Below, one piece after another: positions 58,786-64,000 of a DNA stretch of 64,000 nt (positions are counted from its first letter, which is position 1; each line of letters opens with the position of its first letter). The position numbers and the translations under genes were made by a program. Source of the stretch: Geitlerinema sp. BBD 1991-9 (lineage in GTDB: Bacteria > Cyanobacteriota > Cyanobacteriia > Cyanobacteriales > Geitlerinemataceae); assembly GCA_001657325.1 (NCBI GenBank), contig LWRO01000011.1, positions 1-64,000 of the forward strand, in the 5' to 3' direction. The notes beneath the pieces were generated by a model. It was not told the origin of the DNA, did not search any database, and saw nothing but the letters and a program-made list of their open reading frames with translations.

Positions 58786-59253
58786 ATGATCGACCTACAA
58801 GACGAAGCTTACGTCAGTCTGGCGGTTGATGTGATGCGTGCGCAGAACCCACGAGCGATCGTCGCATTGAAAAACTTCCTCACCGTTTTGCCCAATCCCA
58901 CAGCCATCGAAATCACCTTAGAGCGAGCAGTCTATCAACTAGCAGACATCGATCGAAGTGCTTATTGTTGGATGCTCCAACAAAGCGATCTCCTCATGCC
59001 CGAACTCGATTTAGAAGATGTCGTGCGTCAGTGGATTCGTTCGACCTTGACCCGAGAAGGCTACGACGAACGGGATTTTGACTGCGATCGAGACGGTTGT
59101 TTTCACTTCAGCGATGCAGCTAAAACCCGACTGTGGCAAGTGGCCTCAGATTGCGATCGATTGCTACTCGAGGAAATTCTCCACATCAGTGAAGACATCG
59201 ATCGCGAACAAGGAATTCTTCAAGAAAGCGGAGATAAAGCGGCGGATTGGTGA
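58786..59253 (+). CDS. Hypothetical acidic helical protein
   Basis: A 155-residue protein starting at the ATG at 58786, preferred because GAGGAA lies 6 nt upstream; an upstream ATG at 58573 would give 226 residues with an unordered leader. The body is helical and acidic (LAVDVMRAQNPRAIVALKNFL, ITLERAVYQLADIDRSAYCWML, ELDLEDVVRQWIRSTLTREGYDERDFD). No family recognised. The next gene, 66 nt on, encodes a receiver-like protein, so they may be linked. Confidence 0.6.
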   Translation: MIDLQDEAYVSLAVDVMRAQNPRAIVALKNFLTVLPNPTAIEITLERAVYQLADIDRSAYCWMLQQSDLLMPELDLEDVVRQWIRSTLTREGYDERDFDCDRDGCFHFSDAAKTRLWQVASDCDRLLLEEILHISEDIDREQGILQESGDKAADW

Positions 59254-59319
59254 GAACGGGCTGAAACGTTCGGATGTCCCAGTTCTCTTGCTTTACCATC
59301 GCCCCTAACGTCAACCACT

Positions 59320-59781
59320 ATGAATTTAACTGTCTTAATCATCGAAAATATCGAACATTACGGATTGACAGAATGCGATCTCAAACGTTTAGCCGCTGGG
59401 GAGAACTGTAATGTCATCAGTGCGATCGGAATGAGCTTGGGATTGCACTTGGTTCGTCACGTCAAACCCCACGCGATCTTGAGCGACATTGACTTACCTC
59501 CCCTCACCGGCTACAAACCGTATCAACTCGACTTAAACCCTGACGATCTAACGGCTCGACTCGATCGATTGCCCTTCGCCTTGGTGTCTTCGACAATGGA
59601 ATTAGAAAGTTGTCAGTTAGTTATAAGGTTGAACGAGCAGCTTCAGCTTCAAAGTCAAGCGACTCGAGAAGATGAGGATGAGACCGAGGAACGTTTGGAA
59701 GATTCGATCTCCAAGCGTTCCTCGGTCTCTCCTTTTCCGCGTTTTCGATCTGCGGACGCCAAACTGAAACAACGAGTTTAA
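59320..59781 (+). CDS. Degenerate receiver-like protein
   Basis: A 153-residue protein. The first ~95 residues follow a CheY-like order: LTVLIIENIEHYG (acidic pair reduced to one Glu), AILSDIDLPPLTGY with the candidate phospho-Asp, then FALVSSTMELES in place of the usual Thr/Ser strand; the final Lys is not evident. The tail from about 110 is charged and contains a DNA palindrome. It is probably an atypical or inactive receiver. No kinase adjoins it. Confidence 0.6.
   Translation: MNLTVLIIENIEHYGLTECDLKRLAAGENCNVISAIGMSLGLHLVRHVKPHAILSDIDLPPLTGYKPYQLDLNPDDLTARLDRLPFALVSSTMELESCQLVIRLNEQLQLQSQATREDEDETEERLEDSISKRSSVSPFPRFRSADAKLKQRV
59680..59729. repeat. 20-bp inverted repeat inside the receiver-like gene
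   Basis: Arms 59680-59699 and 59710-59729 pair over 20 bp with a single G-U, around a 10-nt loop, followed by TCTCCTTTTCC. It lies in-frame about 50 nt before the stop codon. A hairpin of this strength in coding DNA could be a terminator overlapping the gene end. Confidence 0.75.
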
Positions 59782-60301
59782 CAATTTTCATCCTCGACGA
59801 ACTTGAAAACCGTTCGTGCTGCCAGCCAGATCTCCGAGGAATCTCGTGCGGTCAGTACTCAGTATTCTCGTGTCTCCGTCGAATCAACTACGTAGTTTCA
59901 CGTACTTTTAAAAAACCAGAATACTTAAATTTAAGTGTTTTAAATGAGGGCTAAAAATCGATCGATTGAATCATTAGTTTTTCAGGAAAAAATCTCATTT
60001 ATTTTTAAAGGGTAAGTAAAGATTTTTAATAGACTCTATCGATCGAAAATGGAATCGGTTATGGTAGGCATGGAAGGAAATCAAACTTGCCAAACGCAAA
60101 TTTTCGACAAAACAGGAGCGATTGAGAGATCGCAAACTGCGCGATCGAGGCACGAGATCGTCCTTCCCCACAGGTAATCGGTGTGAGTTCAAAATAGCGG
60201 AATTCGATCGCAACGACGACCAACCGCTTTAGATATTACCTGACGAACTCAAAACGATAAATTCCCAAGCGGCGGGAACAACAACGGGAGGAACACTAGA
60301 G
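59782..60301. other. AT-rich intergenic stretch
   Basis: AT-rich around 59900-60030 (ACTTAAATTTAAGTGTTTTAAA palindromic block near 59921). No convincing gene; a minus-strand open frame at 60229-60507 has no supporting features. Confidence 0.35.
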
Positions 60302-60451
60302 ATGGAACGGATCGATCGATGGGATTGTATTGTCAGTATGGCGATCATGTTGTCAATTTCTCTCTTGACTGTATGGGGATACAGTCGAGACACGTCACTG
60401 TACGTCAACGTGAAACCTGAAGACGCAACCGTCACAGCCAACGCAAAATAG
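60302..60451 (+). CDS. Possible 49-residue single-pass membrane peptide
   Basis: The frame reads MERIDRWDCIVSMAIMLSIS and continues with LLTVWGYSRDTSLYVNVKPE, ending in TVTANAK. It has one hydrophobic segment at about residues 9-25 and a soluble tail. GGGAGG lies about 12 nt before the ATG. Short, without known relatives, so only a candidate. Confidence 0.35.
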   Translation: MERIDRWDCIVSMAIMLSISLLTVWGYSRDTSLYVNVKPEDATVTANAK

Positions 60452-60537
60452 CAAAATAGCTCGAACAATTTGCCAGTTTCGCCATTCCACGCAGGGATAA
60501 GATACACTCACCCCTACGCGGAACCCAAATCAAGTCA

Positions 60538-61197
60538 TCAAGTAGACTGGCCAATGCCGATGGGACAGGACACGTTCGTTCCCCCTAAACCACAGTACCC
60601 ATTGGGATTTTTTGCCAAATACTGTTGGTGGTAATCTTCCGCGTAGTAAAACGTCGGTGCGTCGAGGATCTCCGTCGTGATTTCGCCGTAGCCCACTTGA
60701 CTCAGCGCCGTCTGATAGGCCGCTCGCGACGTTTCCGCCAGTTGGCGCTGTTCCTCAGAATAGACGTAGATGCCCGAACGGTACTGCGTTCCCACATCGT
60801 TACCCTGACGCATTCCCTGCGTGGGGTCGTGACTTTCCCAAAAGGCTTTCAGCAGCGCTTCATAGCCGATTGCTTCAGGATCGTAAACGACAAACACCAC
60901 CTCGTTATGTCCCGTCATTCCCGTACAAACTTCTCGATATGTCGGGTTGGGGGTACAGCCCGCTGCGTAGCCTACAGCCGTCGTATACACACCCTCGAGT
61001 TGCCAGAAGCGACGTTCGGCCCCCCAAAAACAACCCATGCCAAACAAAGCCAGTTGCATTCGATCGGGATAGGGCGGCAACAGGGGCGTTCCCAACACGA
61101 AATGCTTGTCCGGAACCGGCATGGGCGTATCTCGTCCGGGCAGTGCTTCTCCCGGTTTCGGTAAACTCAATTTTTTGCCAAATCCAAAGAAAACCAT
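60538..61197 (-). CDS. msrA: Peptide-methionine (S)-S-oxide reductase
   Basis: A 219-residue protein from the ATG at 61197 ([19 protein letters not shown]); an extension to 61320 is out of character. MsrA signature with catalytic Cys: [21 protein letters not shown], then [30 protein letters not shown] and the C-terminal [20 protein letters not shown]. It reduces methionine sulfoxide in oxidised proteins. The N-terminal 35 residues before the domain are typical of cyanobacterial MsrA. It is followed in order by murI on the same strand, which ends in its own terminator. Confidence 0.93.
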   Translation of the reverse strand: MVFFGFGKKLSLPKPGEALPGRDTPMPVPDKHFVLGTPLLPPYPDRMQLALFGMGCFWGAERRFWQLEGVYTTAVGYAAGCTPNPTYREVCTGMTGHNEVVFVVYDPEAIGYEALLKAFWESHDPTQGMRQGNDVGTQYRSGIYVYSEEQRQLAETSRAAYQTALSQVGYGEITTEILDAPTFYYAEDYHQQYLAKNPNGYCGLGGTNVSCPIGIGQST

Positions 61198-61293
61198 AAT
61201 CTCGATCGCGTGTTTGTGAGGTCTACGCAACATTATCGAATGTTTCCGAAATTGCGAACACGTCAAACCGAGTGGGGTTTTCCGTCGCCCACA

Positions 61294-61332
61294 CGAAAAC
61301 AAACCCCCAGCTTTCAGCAAAAACTGAGGGTT
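61294..61332 (-). terminator. Terminator downstream of murI
   Basis: On the minus strand AACCCTCAG pairs with CTGGGGGTT (one mismatch) around a 13-nt loop, followed by TGTTTT. It begins 31 nt after the murI stop codon. Confidence 0.65.
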
Positions 61333-61362
61333 GTGTCACTCGGGATTACCGTCGTCTGTCCT

Positions 61363-62253
61363 TTAATTCTCCGCCGACTCCGAGGCGACGACTGGCGACC
61401 ATAAAGACTCGCCTCGTCCGTCTTCTCCCTCTCGATCGAGCGACTCGATCGAGGTCAGCGTTGGCAGCCAAATCTTTTCCACCTGTGGCGTAAAACCGAG
61501 CCACTGCTTCGACAGATCGGCAAACACTCGCGGACAGCCACTCACGCAAAACCGCGTTTTTGCCGTTCCCGGTCGCGCGCGCAATCCCAGTAAATCCAAT
61601 TCTCGCGCCGCTGCTTCCACCACGTGTTCCGCCGGATCGATCGACGTCACTGTCAGGGGTAAAATCGTCCGCAACACCGGTTCGAGGTGGGGATAGTGAG
61701 TGCAGCCGTACACCAAAGTATCGATGCGTCGCTGCAAGAGCGGTTGCAGATATTTTCGTGCGACCGTTCGCGTCTGGGGATGTTGAATGCGATTGCCTTC
61801 GACGATCGGCACGAATTCCGGACACCCCACTTCCCACACGCGAGCCGAAGGATTGGTTTCCAAAATTGCCTGTCGGTACGCACCGCTTTTCGCCGTCGCA
61901 GGCGTGGCGATGATACCGATGCGCTGGCCCTGTCGAACGGCTGCCCGTGCGCCCGGTAAAATCAAGCCCAAAATCGGAAAATCGAATTCATCGCGGACGG
62001 TTTCCAAGGCGAGAGCCGAACTCGTATTACAGGCAACGACAGCCATTTTGACGCGACATCGTGCCATCCACGTGAGGATTTCCCGCACGAACTGCAAAAT
62101 TTCCTCGGGCGTGCGCGTTCCGTAGGGAAGCCGTGCCGTATCGCCGAAATACAGCACGCTCTCGTGAGGAAGTTGTCGGGATAAGACTTGCAAAACTGTC
62201 AAACCACCGACACCGCTATCGAAAATCCCGATCGATTGAGTGTTATTTGTCAT
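61363..62253 (-). CDS. murI: Glutamate racemase
   Basis: A 296-residue protein of family length. Catalytic Cys motifs VVACNTSSALALE (first Cys) and LVYGCTHYPHLEPVL (second Cys), start IGIFDSGVGGLTVLQ and GDTARLPYGTRT. It interconverts L- and D-glutamate to supply D-Glu for peptidoglycan. The C-terminal 25 residues are extra. Gene order amidase - murI on the same strand is common in cyanobacteria and puts two cell-wall genes together, 82 nt apart. Confidence 0.95.
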   Translation of the reverse strand: MTNNTQSIGIFDSGVGGLTVLQVLSRQLPHESVLYFGDTARLPYGTRTPEEILQFVREILTWMARCRVKMAVVACNTSSALALETVRDEFDFPILGLILPGARAAVRQGQRIGIIATPATAKSGAYRQAILETNPSARVWEVGCPEFVPIVEGNRIQHPQTRTVARKYLQPLLQRRIDTLVYGCTHYPHLEPVLRTILPLTVTSIDPAEHVVEAAARELDLLGLRARPGTAKTRFCVSGCPRVFADLSKQWLGFTPQVEKIWLPTLTSIESLDREGEDGRGESLWSPVVASESAEN

Positions 62254-62335
62254 AGAGTCCTTGCTATAACCAAAGTGGCACCGAGGAGCGAAGGCGACTA
62301 AAAAGAAGAAAGTGGGCGTTCTCTAGAGAATAACC

Positions 62336-63490
62336 CTATTCACACAATGGACCGGGACAGTACTGGCGAACGTACTGTAAGATACCACGGGAAATCGCTT
62401 GCGACAGGGTTTCGCGGTAGTCGGGGTCGGCCAAACGTCGCGCGTCGGAAGCTCCCGTCACAAAACCCAATTCCAGCAAAATCGCTGGCATATCGGTATT
62501 GCGTAACACGTAAAACCGCGCCGTCCGCACGCCGCGATCGGGACCGCCCGTTGCCTGAAGGAGGTGTTGATGAACGATCCTCGCCAAATCGCCACCGGTT
62601 TGGTAGTAATACGTTTCGACGCCGTTGACATCGGGGCGGCTCATACTAATGGCGTTGGCGTGAATGCTGACGAACAGGTTGGCGTCGAGACGGTTGGCCA
62701 ACTGCACGCGCGGTTCGAGTTCGACCGTGCGATTGTCTTCCCGGGTGAGAACGACAGCTACCCCTTGTGCTTCGAGGAGTTCAGCAATTCGGTGAGACAT
62801 GGGGTTGACGATATCGATTTCACTGAGTCCGCCAATGCCCACCGCACCGGGGTCGCTGCCACCGTGGCCGGGATCGAGAACGATCAGAAATTGTCCGTCG
62901 GGAATGCGAGGTAAATCGCCGAGTCCGTTTTGAGACGCGATCGATGGGGACGGCGTGCCGTAGGGTCGGAGTTCCAACGCCAGGAGTTTCGTACTCGGTT
63001 GGTTAATCCCCTCTACCGAAACTTGCGGTGCGGGCATCACGCGCACGATGACCGTTTCGGGCCCCGACTGCTCGACTTGCACCCAAGAAATCGCCTCGCT
63101 GCTGCGGGCACTGGGGGGGCGCAGTCCTGGCAGCAGTCGCGCGTTTTGAATTTCGATCTGATAGGCCAGTGTCCGGCGATCCCAGTAGCCAATGGATTGG
63201 ACAGTTCGATCGGTTCGCACGAGAACCCGCCCTCCGTCTACGGTAATTTCAACCGCTTCCACCGTAGCTGTTTGCGAGTATACCGGCGCTTGAGTGACTT
63301 GGACGTGGTCGATCGAATCGGTTTTCGGCGATCCGTTTAGAACTTCGAGGTCTTTGACCGATGTTGGGAACGAAGCCTGTTTGGCTTTCAACAGCGATCG
63401 ATCGAGGGTTTGCGCCTGCGAGATCGAACCGAGTTGGGAAACCATCAAAACGCTTGCTAGACTGGGGAGCAACCCGTGAACTCTGACCAT
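62336..63490 (-). CDS. N-acetylmuramoyl-L-alanine amidase (AmiC type)
   Basis: A 384-residue protein. A signal peptide (about 1-27, ending SQAQT) is followed by a short AMIN-like domain (about 65-175). The zinc amidase_3 domain (about 200-380) has IVLDPGHGGSDPGAVG (first zinc His), DNRTVELEPRVQLAN (Glu), FVSIHANAISM (His) and ILLELGFVTGASDA with the catalytic Glu. It cleaves peptide stems from peptidoglycan at septa in the periplasm. The chain is shorter than cyanobacterial AmiC proteins with two AMIN copies. Upstream of murI in the same direction. Confidence 0.93.
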   Translation of the reverse strand: MVRVHGLLPSLASVLMVSQLGSISQAQTLDRSLLKAKQASFPTSVKDLEVLNGSPKTDSIDHVQVTQAPVYSQTATVEAVEITVDGGRVLVRTDRTVQSIGYWDRRTLAYQIEIQNARLLPGLRPPSARSSEAISWVQVEQSGPETVIVRVMPAPQVSVEGINQPSTKLLALELRPYGTPSPSIASQNGLGDLPRIPDGQFLIVLDPGHGGSDPGAVGIGGLSEIDIVNPMSHRIAELLEAQGVAVVLTREDNRTVELEPRVQLANRLDANLFVSIHANAISMSRPDVNGVETYYYQTGGDLARIVHQHLLQATGGPDRGVRTARFYVLRNTDMPAILLELGFVTGASDARRLADPDYRETLSQAISRGILQYVRQYCPGPLCE

Positions 63491-63685
63491 ATTTCTCCTT
63501 GCTTGCTGGATCGTCGCCGAGATTGGCAGATCGTTAAGAAATCGCGGATTTACCCGACCTTGTCAACCTGAGCGAACAGATCGACAAACTGGGTTGAAAA
63601 ATAACACAAAAAATTCATGCCGAGTAGGACGAGATCGAGACGAGTGGCTCCTTCCTGCCCTGTCACTACGGCCGTTCGATCGCGC

Positions 63686-64000
63686 TTACCGGACATCGAC
63701 GTGCTGTCGAACCCAATTGAGAATTGCGTCGTTCACGAGGTCGGGACGCTCGTCGTGGACACAGTGTCCCCCACGTTCGATCTCGAGCAACTCGAGGTTG
63801 GACTTCAACCGGCCGAACTGCTGGGGACGAGCGAGGGCGGGCGGTACCATTCGATCGTCCGTCGCCCACACCAGCAATCCCGGCGCGTCGAGACGTGCCA
63901 AGGCTGCCGCGATATCGGGGCAGAAGTCGAGGTCGCCGGCCGATCGAGCCAGACGACAAAACGCCCCCGCCGCCCCTCGATCGAATGCAGGCGGGGAAAA
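63686..64000 (-). CDS. Alpha/beta hydrolase, C-terminal part (5' end beyond the window)
   Basis: The frame is open to the window edge. Readable features of the last ~104 residues: a region FDRGAAGAFCRLARSAGDLD, then APGLLVWATDDRMVPPA, where the strand-6 Asp of the catalytic triad lies, and LEIERGGHCVHDERPDLVNDAILNWV, where the His lies. That is the C-terminal half of the alpha/beta hydrolase fold. The nucleophile elbow would be outside the window. Substrate unknown. Confidence 0.75.
   Translation of the reverse strand, partial: FSPPAFDRGAAGAFCRLARSAGDLDFCPDIAAALARLDAPGLLVWATDDRMVPPALARPQQFGRLKSNLELLEIERGGHCVHDERPDLVNDAILNWVRQHVDVR

Noticed and set aside
60229-60507. A 92-codon minus-strand frame
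   Set aside because: No ribosome site or family resemblance, and it competes with a slightly better small plus-strand candidate.

Overview
The window looks like a chromosomal segment of a filamentous, non-heterocystous cyanobacterium of the Oscillatoriales/Geitlerinema type. This is an inference from gene content and base usage; no rRNA is present to settle it. Pointers are the very frequent CGATCGA/TCGATCGATCG palindromes (a HIP1-like signature), heptameric STRR repeats, precorrin-8X methylmutase, glycolate-dehydrogenase subunits GlcE/GlcF, DUF2811, DUF1823 and DUF3611 proteins, a large multi-PAS kinase with an Rcp1-type regulator, and CHAT and WD40 STAND proteins. There are no CRISPR arrays, no phage genes and no intact transposase.

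Layout. 1-12.4 kb: a small hypothetical, a nuclease/lamin-tail protein, a methyltransferase, a PhnD-like lipoprotein beside a membrane histidine kinase, cobH, an O-antigen-ligase-like protein, glcE - small membrane protein - glcF, and a GNAT. 12.5-24.3 kb, all minus strand: adhE, a lipoprotein, an FCP1-like phosphatase, a 1236-residue membrane protein, a small beta-barrel-like exported protein, a candidate structured RNA with its own terminator, and a beta-propeller/RTX protein. 24.5-27.65 kb is the most unusual part. A promoter-driven structured RNA is followed by a degenerate tRNA-like array in which a covarying ~50-nt stem-loop recurs. One copy sits inside an otherwise well-formed tRNA-Asn(GUU). 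Next comes an inverted-repeat element carrying a four-helix-bundle (S23-like) gene, then a Ro60/TROVE gene with a terminator. Because bacterial Ro60 genes are often preceded by tRNA-mimicking Y RNAs, this may be a tRNA-derived Y-RNA/Ro60 locus.

27.7-37.8 kb: gatA, an Rcp1-like receiver, a 1758-residue kinase with nine PAS-like segments, and an SLC12/APC-type transporter. 37.8-38.4 kb is an intergenic region with five same-orientation, helically phased TTTTCCACA-like boxes. 38.4-48.7 kb: DUF2811, an OmpR-type regulator, tRNA-Thr with a terminator, tRNA-Ser, der, a truncated KaiC-like ATPase joined out of frame to a receiver-remnant/EAL gene, lgt, a PAS hybrid kinase, a gamma-glutamylcyclotransferase-like protein and DUF1823. 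48.7-57.9 kb: a CHAT-FHA caspase-like protein divergent from a 1670-residue STAND ATPase with 16 nearly identical WD40 repeats, then DUF3611 and TerB/DUF697 proteins. 57.9-64 kb: a MITE-like element with an 11-bp target duplication, small hypotheticals, msrA, murI, an amidase, and the C-terminal part of an alpha/beta hydrolase cut by the window edge.

How the genes fit together. glcE/glcF belong to glycolate oxidation, murI/amidase/lgt to the envelope, and der/gatA/tRNAs to translation. Several sensory modules (PhnD-kinase, giant kinase-receiver, KaiC-EAL, PAS hybrid kinase) and one candidate protease/STAND surveillance pair make the segment rich in signalling. All functions are read from motifs by eye; none was confirmed by a database search.
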